A stretch of DNA of 64,000 bases from Cepaea nemoralis (Eukaryota; Mollusca; Gastropoda; Stylommatophora; Helicidae), in contig JACEFZ010028117.1 in the NCBI GenBank assembly GCA_014155875.1, positions 121,001-185,000 on the forward strand, read 5' to 3'. A model generated the notes under the pieces. The model was given only the letters and a program-made list of their open reading frames with translations, was not told where the DNA came from and searched no databases. The translations under genes and the position numbers were made by a program. Numbering within the stretch: position 1 is the stretch's first letter; each line of letters opens with the position of its first letter. This document shows, piece by piece, positions 29,766 through 43,124 of this stretch.

Positions 29766-32700
29766 GCAAGCCTGTACATATGCTTGTTCAGTCCGTTATG
29801 TCCTATCCCAAGCCTGTACATATGCTTGTTCTGTCTGTTATGTTCTATCCCAAGCCTGTACATATGCTTGTTCTGTCTGTTATGTTCTATCCCAAGCCTG
29901 TACATATACTTGTTCAGTCCGTTATGTTCTATCCCAAGCCTGTACATATACTTGTTCTGTCTGTTATGTTCTATCCCAAGCCTGTACATATGCTTGTTCT
30001 GTCTGTTATGTTCTATCCCAAGCCTGTACATATGCTTGTTCTGTCTGTTATGTTCTATCCCAAGCCTGTACATATACTTGTTCAGTCCGTTATGTTCTAT
30101 CCCAAGCCTGTACATATACTTGTTCTGTCTGTTATGTTCTATCCCAAGCCTGTACATATGCTTGTTCTGTCTGTTATGTTCTATCCCAAGCCTGTACATA
30201 TACTTGTTCAGTCCGTTATGTTCTATCCCAAGCCTGTACATATACTTGTTCTGTCTGTTATGTTCTATCCCAAGCCTGTACATATACTTGTTCAGTCCGT
30301 TATGTTCTATCCCAAGCCTGTACATATGCTTGTTCTGTCTGTTATGTTCTATCCCAAGCCTGTACATATACTTGTTCAGTCCGTTATGTTCTATCCCAAG
30401 CCTGTACATATACTTGTTCTGTCTGTTATGTTCTATTCCAAGCCTGTACATATGCTTGTTCTGTCTGTTAAGTTCTATCCCAAGCCTGTACATATACTTG
30501 TTCAGTCCGTTATGTTCTATCCCAAGCCTGTACATATACTTGTTCTGTCTGTTATGTTCTATCCCAAGCCTGTACATATACTTGTTCAGTCCGTTATGTT
30601 CTATCCCAAGCCTGTACATATGCTTGTTCTGTCTGTTATGTTCTATTCCAAGCCTGTACATATGCTTGTTCTGTCTGTTATGTTCTATCCCAAGCCTGTA
30701 CATATACTTGTTCAGTCCGTTATGTTCTATCCCAAGCCTGTACATATACTTGTTCTGTCGTTATGTCTTTCCCAAGCCTGTACTATTTTCGTTGTTATGT
30801 CCTATCCCAAGCCTGTACAAAATTTTCTGTTTTGTCCTATCCCAAGCCTTCTAATTTTGTTGTTGTTTTCCCAACCTGTAATAATTTTTCTGTTGTTATG
30901 TCCCATCCCAAGCCTGTACATTTGTTTGTTATGTCCTATCCCAACCTGTACATTTTTTTCGTTATTCCTTCCCAAGCCGTACATATACTTGTTCAGTTTT
31001 TTTCTATCCCAAGCCTTCTATACTTGTTCTTCTGTTATGTCCTATCCCAAGCCTTCATTACTTGTTCTTCCGTTATGTCCTATCCCAAGCCTTCATTTTT
31101 TGTTCAGTCCGTTATGTCCTATCCCAACCGAAATACTTTTATTTCCCCTTATTCCATCCCAAGCCTTAATATACTTGTTTCTTTATTCCATCCCAACCTG
31201 TAAAATTTTTTTCTTTTCCTTCCCAACCTGTCATAACTTGTTCACCGTTATTCCTTCCCAAGCTCAACATATACTTTTTTCCCTTATGTCCTACCCAAGC
31301 CTGTACATATCTTGTTCGTCTGTTATGTCCTATCCCAAGCCTGTACATATACTTGTTCTCCTTATTTTACCCAACCTTTTCCCCTTTGTTCTATCCCAAG
31401 CCTGTACATAACTTTTGTCCGTTTGTCCTATCCCAAGCCTGTCATAACTTTTTGTCGTTTGTCCTTCCCAACCTGTCATAACTTGTTTCGTTTGTCCTTC
31501 CCAACCTGTGCATTTTTTTCCTTATGTTCTATCCCAAGCCTGTACAATCTTGTTGTCCTTTGTCCTATCCCGCCTTTTGCTTTTCGTTGTTTGTCCTTCC
31601 CCCTGTCAACTTTTTTTTGTTCTTCCCAATTCCAACTTTTTGTCTTTTCTATCCCAAGCCTGTAAATCTTTTCGTCCGTTATGTCCTATCCCAAGCCTGT
31701 AAAATATTTTCTGTTGTTATTCCTATCCCCTTATATGCTTGTTCTTCTGTTAGTTCTATCCCAAGCCTGTACAATTTTTGTTTTCTTCCGCCCGTTATTT
31801 TTCTCGTTTTTATCCCCGTCCTATCTTTTCCCCCGCCTTTTTATCGCTGTCTTTTTTTCTTTTCATTCCCCGTTTTTTGTTTTTCTCTGTCCCATCCCGC
31901 CGTCCTTTGTTCTCCCCTTTTTATCGCTGTCTTTTTTTTCTGTTTATCCCGCGTCCTTTTTGTTTCCTGTTCTATCGTTCTATCTTCCCGCCTTATTTTT
32001 CCCGCCCGTCTTGTTTTTTCCCTTTTTTTTATCCCCGTCTTATTTTATCCCAATTTTTCCCAACCTTTCTTCTTTATGTTCTTCCCCTTACATATATTTT
32101 CAGTCCGTTATGTTCTTCCCAAGCCTAAATTTTTCTGTCTTTATGTTCTTCCCAACCTGTACAAAATGTTTTCGTCTGTTATGTTCTACCCAACCTTTAC
32201 TTGTTCAGTCCGTTTTGTTCTATCCCAAGCCTTCAAATTTTTTGTTGTTATGTTCTTCCAACCTTAATATTTTTCTGTGTTGTTTACCCAACTTCAATTT
32301 TTTTTGTTATGTTCTATCCCAACCCTTAATTTTTGTCCGTTATGTTCTTCCCAAGCCTGTACTATCTTTTCTGTTGTTATGTTCTATCCCAAGCCTGTAC
32401 TATCTTGTTTGTCCGTTATGTTCTATCCCAAGCCTTATATTTTTGTCCGTTATGTTCTATCCCAAGCCTTATTTTTCTGTCTGTTATGTTCTATCCCACA
32501 AATTTTTATCCTTTTGTCTTTTTCCCACAAACCTTTTTCATTTTTTTTCCTATCCCCGTACATATACTTTTCCGTTTGTCCCATCCAACCTTCATTTTAC
32601 TGTTTGTCTGTTTTCTCCCAACCTGTCATTCTTGTTTCCCCCTTTTTCCCATCCCAGCCTTAAAATTTTTTTTTTCTGTTATTTCTATCCCAAGCCTGTA

Positions 32701-35700
32701 TATTTTTTGTCCGTTATTTCCTATCCCAACCTGTACATATATTGTTGTCCCTTATGTCCTATCCCAACCTTCATATACTTTTCAGTCCTTGTCCTATCCC
32801 AAGCCTATACTTGTTCATCCGTTATTTCTATCCCAAGCCTGTACATATTTTTTTGTTTTTTCCCAACCCAACTTAATTTTTTTTGTCTGTTATGTCCTAT
32901 CCCAACCTGTACATATCTTGTTTTTTTATGTTCCCATCCCAACCTGTACATATCTTTTTTCCTTTTTGTTCCCATCCCAACCTGTACATATACTTTTCCT
33001 TATTCCTTCCCAAGCCTGTCATATACTTGTTCTCCTTTATGTTCTTTCCCCAAACCTTACATATGCTTGTTCTGTTGTTATGTTCCCATCCCAAGCCTGT
33101 AATATGCTTGTTCTGTTGTTATGTTCCCACCCAAGCCTATACTTGTTCGTCGTTTGTTCTATCCCAAGCCTGTACATATCTTGTTCGTCCGTTTGTTCTA
33201 TCCCAACCTGTACATATCTTGTTCAGTCCGTTTGTTCTATCCCAACCTGTACATATCTTGTTCTTTTGTTCTATCCCAACCTGTACATATCTTGTTCTTC
33301 TGTTTGTTATCCCAACCCGTACATATCTTGTTCTTCTGTTTGTTTCCCAACCCGTACATATACTTGTTCTCTTTATGTTATCCCAACCCGTACATATACT
33401 TGTTCTCGTTATGTTATCCCAACCCGTACATATCTTGTTCGTCCGTTTTTATCCCAACCCGTACATATCTTGTTCTGTCCGTTATGTCCCCCAAAATATA
33501 CTTGTTCTTTTGTTATGTCCTATCCCAACCCGTACTATCTTGTTCAGTCTGTTTTATCCCAACCCGTACATATTTGTTCGTCTGTTATCCTCCCAACCTT
33601 ATTACTTTTAGTCCTTTGTTCCCATCCCAACCTGTACATTAATTGTTAGTCCCTTTTTCCTATCCCAACCTTACATAATTGTTAGTCCTTTGTCCTATCC
33701 CAACCTGTATTACTTGTTAGTCCTTTTCCTTCCCAACCTTAAAATACTGTTCGTCCGTTTTCCTTCCCAAGCCTTCATATACTGTTCGTCCCTTTTGTCC
33801 TCCCAACCTTACAATCTTTTCTATTCATCCTTTTTGGAATCTTGTTCAGTCCGTTTGTTCCCTTTCCCAACCTGTCAATCTTGTTAGTCCGTTATGTCCT
33901 TCCCAACTGTGCATATATTGTTCAGTCCTTTTCCCTCCCAACCTGTCATTATTGTTCAGTCCTTTGCCTTCCCAACTGTCATATGTTGTTCGTCTTTTCC
34001 CATCCCAAGCCTGTATATCTTGTTCCTGTTATTTTTCCCAAGCCTGTATTCTTAGCCCTTTATGTTTTCCCCCTGTTATCTTTTAGTCCTTTTGCCTATC
34101 CCCTGTTATCTTGTTTCATCCTTCCAACCTGTTATCTTTTAGTCCGTTATGTCCCATCCCACCTTTTATTTGTTTTCTTTGTCTATCCCAACCTTCATAT
34201 TTTTTTCTTTGTCCCATCCCAAGCCTTTATATTTTTTTTATGTCCTTCCCAACCTGTACATTCTTTTCTTCTGTTATGTTCTTCCCAAGCCTGTACATTT
34301 GTTTTTCTATCCCAAGCCTGTACTATCTTGTTCTCTTTATGTTCTATCCCAAGCCTGTACTATCTTGTTCGTCGTTATGTTCTATCCCAAGCCTGTACTA
34401 TCTTGTTCTTCTGTTATGTTCTATCCCAAGCCTGTACTATCTTGTTCTCTTTATGTTCTATCCCAAGCCTGTACTATACTTGTTCGTCGTTATGTTCTAT
34501 CCCAAGCCTGTACTATACTTGTTCTCTTTATGTTCTATCCCAAGCCTGTACTATCTTGTTCGTCGTTATGTTCTATCCCAAGCCTGTACTATACTTGTTC
34601 TCTTTATGTTCTATCCCAAGCCTGTACTATCTTGTTCTTCTGTTTTGTTCTATCCCAAGCCTGTACTATCTTGTTCGTCGTTATGTTCTATCCCAAGCCT
34701 GTACTATACTTGTTCTCTTTATGTTCTATCCCAAGCCTGTACTATACTTGTTCGTCGTTATGTTCTATCCCAAGCCTGTACTATACTTGTTCATCTTTTT
34801 CCTTCCCAAGCCTGTACATAACTTTTGTCGTTTTCCTATCCCAAGCCTGTCATAACTTTTGTCGTTTGTTCTATCCAAGCCTGTACAATCTTTTTCCCTT
34901 TTTCCTTCCCAAGCCTGTATATCTGTTTGTCTGTTTTTCCTATCCAAGCCTGTACATATACTTGTTCTTTATTCCTTCCCAAGCCTGTACATAACTTTTT
35001 CTTTTCCTATCCCAAGCCTGTACATAACTTTTTCCCTTATGTCCTCCCAAGCCTGTCATTACTTTTCAGTCCGTTATTTTTTCCCAAGCCTGTCAATCTT
35101 TTCAGTCCGTTATGTCTATCCCAAGCCTGTAATGCTTTTCCGTCTGTTATTCTTCCCCCGTTATTTTTTCCCGCCCGTTAAATTTTCTTCCCCTGTTATT
35201 TTTCCCCGCCGTTAAATTTTCTTCCCCTGTTATTTTTCCCCGCCGTTAAATTTTCTTCCCCTGTTATTTTTTCCCCGCCGTTAAATTTTTTCCCCTGTTT
35301 TTTTCAGCCGTAATTCCTTTTAAACCGTTTTTATTTCCCCGCCGTAATTCCTTGCCCGTTTTTATTTCCCCGCCGTAATTTTTCCTGTTATTTCTTTCCC
35401 CCTGTAATTCCCTTCCCCCCTTATTTTTTCCCCCCCCCTTCATATCTTGTTCTGTCTGTTATGTTTTCCCAAGCCTTATATTTTTTCTGTCGTTTGTTCT
35501 ATCCAAGCCTGTACATTTTGTTTTGTTATGTTCTATCCCAAGCCTGTACATATTTTTGTTATGTTTTCCCAAGCCCTTTTTTCTGTCTGTTTTTTCAACC
35601 TGTAAAATTTTTTTTTATTGTTCTTTCCCAAAATTTTTCCCGTTGTCTTCCCGCCCGTCATTTTTTTCCCCTTTTTCTATCGCCGTCCCTTTCTTTCAAC

Positions 35701-38700
35701 CTTTTTATTTTCCCCCGTCTATCTTTCCAACCTTCATATACTTGTTTCCTTATGTTCTATCCCCATTAATCTTTTCTTGTTCTATCCCAACCTGTACAAA
35801 GTTGTTCTCTGTTTGTTCTATCCCAACCTGTACAAACTTTCTACCCTTTTTCTATCCCCTGTCACTTTTTCTGTTTTTTCTATCCCAACTGTAATATACT
35901 TTTCAGCCGTTTCCTATCCCAACTGTAATTTTTATCTGTTTTCCTATCCCAAACCCGTACATATCTTGTTCATCCGTTATGTCCATCCCAAGCCTGTCAT
36001 AACTTTTTTTATCCTCCCAAGCCTTTTTCAAGCTTGTCCATCCCAACCTTCATTATTGTTTTCGTTATGTCCCCCCCCTGTTTACTTTTTAGTCTATCCC
36101 AAGTGTGCATATCTTGTTTGTCCTTTTCTATCCCAAGCCTTACATATCTTGTTGTCGTTTGTCTATCCCAAGCCTGTATATACTTTTCAGTCCGTTTGTC
36201 CTATCCCAACCTTTATACTTGTTCGTCCGTTTGTCCCATCCCAAGCCTGTTATCTTGTTCAGTCCTTTTGTCTATCCCAAGCCCGTACATATCTTGTTCG
36301 TCGTTATGTCCTATCCCAAGCCTGTACATATACTTGTTCTGTCTGTTATGTCCTATCCCAAGCCTGTACATATACTTGTTCAGTCCGTTATGTCCTATCC
36401 CAAGCCTGTACATATACTTGTTCTGTCTGTTATGTTCTATCCCAAGCCTGTACATATACTTGTTCAGTCCGTTATGTCCTATCCCAAGCCTGTACATATA
36501 CTTGTTCAGTCCGTTATGTTCCTATCCCAAGCCTGTACATATACTTGTTCTGTCTGTTATGTCCTATCCCAAGCCTGTACATATACTTGTTCAGTCTGTT
36601 ATGTTCTATCCCAAGCCTGTGCATATACTTGTTCAGTCTGTTATGTTCTATCCCAAGCCTGTGCATATACTTGTTCAGTCCGTTATGTTCTATCCCAAGC
36701 CTGTACATATACTTGTTCAGTCCGTTATGTCCTATCCCAAGCCTGTACATATACTTGTTCAGTCCGTTATGTCCTATCCCAAGCCTGTACATATACTTGT
36801 TCAGTCCGTTATGTCCTATCCCAAGCCTGTACATATACTTGTTCTGTCTGTTATGTCCTATCCCAAGCCTGTACATATACTTGTTCTGTCTGTTATGTCC
36901 TATCCCAAGCCTGTACATATACTTGTTCTGTCTGTTATGTCCTATCCCAAGCCTGTACATATGCTTGTTCTAGTCTGTTATGTCCTATCCCAAGCCTGTA
37001 CATATACTTGTTCAGTCCTGTTATGTTCCTATCCCAAGCCTGTACATATGCTTGTTCTGTCTGTTATGTCCTATCCCAAGCCTGTACATATGCTTGTTCT
37101 GTCTGTTATGTCCTATCCCAAGCCTGTACATATACTTGTTCAGTCCGTTATGTCCTATCTCAAGCCTGTACATATACTTGTTCTGTCTGTTATGTTCCTA
37201 TCCCAAGCCTGTACATATACTTGTTCTAGTCTGTTATGTCCTATCCCAAGCCTGTACATATACTTGTTCTGTCTGTTATGTCCTATCTCAAGCCTGTACA
37301 TATACTTGTTCAGTCCGTTATGTCCTATCCCAAGCCTGTACATATACTTGTTCTGTCTGTTATGTCCTATCCCAAGCCTGTACATATACTTGTTCTGTCT
37401 GTTATGTCCTATCCCAAGCCTGTACATATACTTGTTCAGTCCGTTATGTTCCTATCCCAAGCCTGTACATATACTTGTTCTGTCTGTTATGTCCTATCCC
37501 AAGCCTGTACATATACTTGTTCAGTCTGTTATGTCCTATCCCAAGCCTGTACATATACTTGTTCTGTCTGTTATGTTCTATCCCAAGCCTGTACATATAC
37601 TTGTTCTGTCTGTTATGTTCTATCCCAAGCCTGTACATATACTTGTTCAGTCCGTTATGTCCTATCCCAAGCCTGTACATATACTTGTTCTGTCTGTTAT
37701 GTCCTATCCCAAGCCTGTACATATACTTGTTCAGTCCGTTATGTCCTATCCCAAGCCTGTACATATACTTGTTCTGTCTGTTATGTCCTATCCCAAGCCT
37801 GTACATATACTTGTTCATGTCTGTTATGTCCTATCCAAGCCTGTACATATACTTGTTCAGTCCTGTTATGTCCTATCCCAAGCCTGTACATATACTTGTT
37901 CAGTCCGTTATGTCCTATCTCAAGCCTGTACATATACTTGTTCATGTCTGTTATGTCCTATCCCAAGCCTGTACATATACTTGTTCAGTCCTGTTATGTC
38001 CTATCCCAAGCCTGTACATATACTTGTTCTGTCTGTTATGTCCTATCCCAAGCCTGTACATATACTTGTTCAGTCTGTTATGTCCTATCTCAAGCCTGTA
38101 CATATACTTGTTCAGTCTGTTATGTCCTATCCCAAGCCTGTACATATACTTGTTCAGTCCGTTATGTCCTATCTCAAGCCTGTACATATACTTGTTCTGT
38201 CTGTTATGTCCTATCCCAAGCCTGTACATATACTTGTTCTGTCTGTTATGTCCTATCCCAAGCCTGTACATATACTTGTTCAGTCCGTTATGTCCTATCC
38301 CAAGCCTGTACATATACTTGTTCAGTCCGTTATGTCCTATCCCAAGCCTGTACATATACTTGTTCAGTCCGTTATGTTCTATCCCAAGCCTGTACATATA
38401 CTTGTTCTGTCTGTTATGTTCTATCCCAAGCCTGTACATATGCTTGTTCTGTCTGTTATGTTCTATCCCAAGCCTGTACATATGCTTGTTCTGTCTATTA
38501 TGTTCTATCCCAAGCCTGTACATATACTTGTTCAGTCCATTATGTCCTATCCCAAGCCTGTACATATACTTGTTCAGTCCATTATGTCCTATCCCAAGCC
38601 TGTACATATACTTGTTCAGTCCGTTATGTCCTATCCCAAGCCTGTACATATACTTGTTCAGTCCGTTATGTCCTATCCCAAGCCTGTACATATACTTGTT

Positions 38701-39317
38701 CAGTCCGTTATGTTCTATCCCAAGCCTGTACATATGCTTGTTCTGTCTGTTATGTTCTATCCCAAGCCTGTACATATACTTGTTCAGTCCGTTATGTTCT
38801 ATCCCAAGCCTGTACATATGCTTGTTCTGTCTGTTATGTCCTATCCCAAGCCTGTACATATGCTTGTTCAGTCCGTTATGTTCTATCCCAAGCCTGTACA
38901 TATACTTGTTCTGTCTGTTATGTTCTATCCCAAGCCTGTACATATGCTTGTTCTGTCTGTTATGTTCTATCCCAAGCCTGTACATATACTTGTTCAGTCC
39001 GTTATGTTCCTATCCCAAGCCTGTACATATGCTTGTTCTGTCTGTTATGTTCTATCCCAAGCCTGTACATATACTTGTTCAGTCCGTTATGTGCTATCCC
39101 AAGCCTGTACATATGCTTGTTCTGTCTGTTATGTCCTATCCCAAGCCTGTACATATGCTTGTTCAGTCTGTTATGTTCTATCCCAAGCCTGTACATATGC
39201 TTGTTCTGTCTGTTATGTTCTATCCCAAGCCTGTACATATACTTGTTCAGTCTGTTATGTCCTATCCCAAGCCTGTACATATACTTGTTCTGTCTGTTAT
39301 GTTCTATCCCAAGCCTT
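29766..39317. repeat. 9.5-kb minisatellite of a 42-bp unit derived from LINE coding sequence
   Basis: The plus-strand unit contains CCTGTACATATACTTGTTC, (A/T)GTC(C/T)GTTATGT and (C/T)CTATCCCAAG; exactly 42 nt, so every frame stays open. The minus strand encodes 14 residues, MYRLGIGHNRLNKY with variants. Clean units fill 29766-30756 (about 23) and 36306-39317 (about 72). The middle is degenerate. The long open frames on both strands follow from the multiple-of-three period and are not evidence of a protein. Confidence 0.96.
30757..36305. repeat. Degenerate centre of the 42-bp array
   Basis: Units shrink to 25-40 nt by loss of isolated bases, mostly purines. Related local blocks exist, for example 34320-34800 with a regular 38-40-nt unit and 35180-35290 with TTATTTTTCCCCGCCGTTAA repeats. 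The abrupt change at both borders and the repeated loss of the same bases point to consensus error more than to age. Confidence 0.8.
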
Positions 39318-39905
39318 AACTGATTCAGTGACACAGGATTTGTAATTGTCTTAAGCGACTTCCAAATTCTGCCATGGACTTATATATTGCTGAAATATTG
39401 TCATTGTGTATAACATAACATGTCTATTACCATATTAACAACTTTTAAGCCATAATGGTGATACACCTCTACTTCCCATTTTTGTTTGGTCACAACTTAT
39501 TTGACACAGAATCTGCTAAAACCTGTCTCTGCTGGTCCAGAAAATCAGTTGGGGATCCCTTTTGAGGCCACAAAGACAATTCATAAACAAACACACATAG
39601 TATCGTTTGGCACTCACAGAAAGAGAAGAAGGAAGTAGAGTCTAGAGGACGCACTCGAACAACATAAAACTTGAAAGCCATAGCCCCAACTGGTATCCCG
39701 GCCGGTAGCTATTTCTTTCAAGTTTTATGTTAACTAGTGCGTCCTCTAGACTTTACTTCCTTCTTCTCCTTCTGTGAGTGCCAAAATGAACTGCTGGTCC
39801 AGAGAATGATAGTCGTCACTGGTGTGGTGAAAAGCCATCTACTCCCAAAAAAAAACCATTAAAAAAAAGTCAGGAATATCCAGTCTCTGGGAGAATAAGG
39901 TAACC

Positions 39906-40313
39906 CAGTGGTTCTCAACCGGTGGGGAATTCCCACCCCCACTCCCCAGGGGGGAATTTTAGGGTTTCCAGGGGGGGGGGGGGGGAATTAAGATTATTTA
40001 AAGATCGCATTATACAAGAACCAGTTACTTGATATTATTTTTCCCTCTAAATTTTACGGTTCTGTACTTCTCGCCCTAATGAAATTCGTTTTATAACGTA
40101 AGTAGACCCGCAAATCACGTTTTATGTAGATGTCTAGACTTGTTCTAGTATGTGTTATTAAATTTAGCTTCATTTTTATGTATACTGTGTAACGGTGGGG
40201 GGGGGGGGGGATTTATAGGGAGGAGAATTCGAAAGGGGGGGGGGGGGGAATTGACATTCTGAACATATGGTAAAGGGGAGAGGGGCATGGGAAAAAAAGG
40301 TTGAGAATCACTG
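39906..40313 (+). mobile_element. hAT-type MITE with long G runs
   Basis: Ends CAGTGGTTCTCAACC and GGTTGAGAATCACTG are inverted repeats. The 8-bp flanks AGGTAACC (39898-39905) and AGCTAACC (40314-40321) match at 7 of 8. Internal G runs of 12-14 occur near 39970, 40197 and 40237. It is related to 6027-6532. Confidence 0.9.
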
Positions 40314-40334
40314 AGCTAACCAGTTGTACAACCC

Positions 40335-40545
40335 ATTGGGAGACTAGCAGGGCCAAATGGATCAGAGCGCTTGTTATTAAACATCCAGTGCACTGATGCC
40401 GAGGAAGCAGGTTTAATCCCCCACATCAGTCAGGTTGGACTAAAATGTTGACTTCTCGTCCATGACTTGGGAATGCAAATTACAAGTACCTCAGAAGTCG
40501 GAGTGGGTCCCCCTGATGGCAAGGGACACTGCTAATAGGTAAAGC
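40335..40545 (+). mobile_element. tRNA-derived SINE, family D
   Basis: It shows GGCCAAATGGATCAGAGCGC, then GGTTTAATCCC as B box, ACTAAAATGTTGACTTCTCG and CAGAAGTCGGAGTGGGTCC. Confidence 0.75.
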
Positions 40546-40549
40546 TAAT

Positions 40550-41560
40550 CTAATCCACAAGCACGAATCAGTCCAGTGTACTAGAACCAGTAAACAATAC
40601 AAAATAACACAAAGTAATACAGCTTTACAGAACACAATTACGAAAAAACACAAGTCGTTGCAGTTATAGAAGTAGTAGCGTGTGTCTGGAATACACTTGA
40701 GTTTAAAGCAAGTGAACATTACAAACAAAAACTCATGAAATATTCTATTTGTAGCTAGGAATATTAAACCTCTCAGTGGAAAGTTGAACAAAACACATAA
40801 CACCACAGAGAAATGAAACAAAATACTAGAAGACCAGTAAAGCCACATATTTATTTTAATGACTATTTATGTCAATGAAGTTTGGCTATTATACATGCAT
40901 AAATTAATGTACATGAAATCAGTGTCATAATAAGACAAGCACATACAAATAAAAAAAACACACACACATGAATCTTTGCTAATAAAACAATTCTCTTTCT
41001 AATGGTGTGTGATTTATTCTATTCAGTTGAAAGAATAAATTACAAGGGAGCTGGTAATGCCATGTCTTTATACCATAAACTTCTTCTGCTCTTCATCACA
41101 CACTGGGACATAGGTCCTCAACCAAACCATATCATAAACTTGTATATGTTAATACTTCCCACCACTATGGATTCTGAACAAGGAGGTACCTTCACCTTTA
41201 ACCAACCAGCACTGGTACTAAATGGCATAATGTCAATTTCTGTTGCTATTGACAACATGACGATTTATAAGTTTCTGAATTGTGTTCATTGCATTAAAAA
41301 AAGAGACCCATAGCAGGAACAAATGACAAGAGGTGACATAAAATCCTTGTCTAATTGCACTCACACCATTATGAGCATAATGTCTTAACCATTACACCAA
41401 CCTGTCCACTTCATCCCTGACATACTGGATATATAAATAAACAGGACCACTCATATTGTCTCTTGATGAGTGTATGTTCATTCTAAAACAAATAATGAAA
41501 ATATCAACATTTGGTACCAGCTACTGTATATTATTATGCTCTTTAAGAAAACCATCAATT
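40550..41560. other. AT-rich spacer, no feature recognised
   Basis: No protein family, RNA gene or bounded element is visible. Short open frames here have no recognisable content. Confidence 0.4.
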
Positions 41561-41570
41561 TAAGATACTT

Positions 41571-41850
41571 GTTTCCTGTCTGGCATATTTCACTGCATCT
41601 CATCAAGTGCATACTGCAGAGTTATATATCATATAAAGTGAATAAATGAAGAACTTCCCGTTAAATCTTAGACTTTCATGGGGATAACGTACTCCACATT
41701 CGAACAATAACAGTGATTATGCACTTATTATTTCAGCCGAAGTATTATTAATTTATTCACTTCATATAATACATAACTCTGCAGTATGCAACTGACGAGA
41801 TGCAGCAAAATATGTCAGGCAAGAAATCGTGCAATATACTGTTTATGGCA
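41571..41850. repeat. Short foldback element, about 80-bp arms
   Basis: The left arm (TGGCATATTTCACTGCATCT to AGTGAATAAA) and right arm (TTTATTCACTTCATATAATA to CAGCAAAATATGTCAGGC) are reverse complements around a ~100-nt loop. Arms and loop (GGGGATAACGTACTCCACAT) recur around the Tigger insertion at 50990-52010. Confidence 0.8.
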
Positions 41851-41879
41851 TCTTTGCTTAAATCAATTAATTAAAGGAA

Positions 41880-42120
41880 TATATCTCTTAAAATACACTG
41901 CTATGTAGCCACCTTGTACCGGTAGAGTGGCTTGTGTGTTCCAATGACCCCAAGAGCTATGCCGACAGTAGCGCAGCTACTGGAAGAATCCTCTGTGTCG
42001 GACAGGTCAAGGGGTAGGAACCATAAGAAAAGATGCACAAACCTGCTGCCTTGTAAGTAGACTGGGGACAGTCAAAGGCTGGGGAAAGAAAAAGTGGAAA
42101 AATATTTGTTCAAGTCATAT
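41880..42120. repeat. Possible interspersed repeat fragment
   Basis: The segment with GCCACCTTGTACCGGTAGAG and CCAATGACCCCAAGAGCTAT is GC-rich against its surroundings and looks like part of a repeat, but no second copy lies in this window. Confidence 0.3.
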
Positions 42121-42384
42121 GTACTGAGCCACAGCCTTGACAAAAGAGCACGATGCTATTCACTTTATGATGTCAGATACATGTTTTATTCACTTTATGA
42201 TGTAAGATACATGTCTTTTCAAATGTGAGGCTAGCACCATATGTCCACTGTGCCTAAATGTGTGTAAAAGGTTCCTTTACTTACACACTGGACTGATTAT
42301 CAATTAATGAAATAATATTGATAATTTGTCCCCAAAACAGATTTTTGCTATGTGCCTGTGATGAGATAGTGTTATCACATTTTG

Positions 42385-42715
42385 TAGGTGGGAATGCCGG
42401 GAGGAATAGGTGGCCGATATTTCCCTAATGAACAAGTCCTTCAAGAAACAAATGAAGATCATAAACTGATTAGAGACATTAAACGTAGACAGTCAAAATT
42501 TTTTGGGCATGTTATGAGAAGAAATGAATTGGAGAACTTGGTGACAACTGGCAAGATCGAAGGGAAGAGACAAAGGGGAATACCGAGAAGTAAATACTTG
42601 GATGGTTTGGCCACATGGCATGGTCAAGACAGAAACACGGAGCTGATCCATGACTCAGGTGATTGAGTGAGATGCAAAACATGACCGCCCACGCTTATCG
42701 GCATGGCACATGATG
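42385..42715 (+). pseudogene. Non-LTR RT C-terminal fragment
   Basis: It reads FPNEQVLQETNEDHKLIRDI, KRRQSKFFGHVMRRNELENL, VTTGKIEGKRQRG, YLDGLATWHGQDRNTELIHD and SGD. It is one of the better copies of this LINE tail and ends with GGCACATGATGGATAGATGG. Confidence 0.82.
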
Positions 42716-43124
42716 GATAGATGGATTTCCCTAAGTTTTGCAGACGAGAAGAGCAGGTGTCGAACCCGCATCCGGCCGAGTTTTTTGACATTACCAGCAC
42801 AACTTGCTATCAATTACACTAGCGTACCCACTGAAATTTAACTTAATTAGGCGACCAATAATATTAGCTAACAAGGTTAAATGGATTTAATAATGATAAG
42901 ATGACGTGTCCAAATACTGTCAAAGTGATATCACATTGTCAAACAAAATAGCAATATACAGATTCATGTAAATTTAAAATCTGGCGCGGGAGGCCAAAAA
43001 CAAGGGACAACTTCACGCAGCAGGCTGTTTGCAGAACATCACTCTCATTACAGAGCACGGAGATCAGCATGAAAACTTCTGGCGTGCTGAACAAATTTAT
43101 TAATATTTTATACGAACGAACAAA

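Noticed and set aside
29716..39317. CRISPR-like array (short regular repeats)
   Set aside because: The repeat has no unique spacers, lies in a eukaryotic genome and is a minisatellite.
29766..39345. Very long open reading frames (up to about 1100 codons) on the plus strand and 344-376 codons on the minus strand in the 42-bp array
   Set aside because: The period is a multiple of three and the unit lacks stops, so all such frames stay open by necessity. There is no start, signal or splice context, and the minus-strand frame is explained by its LINE origin.
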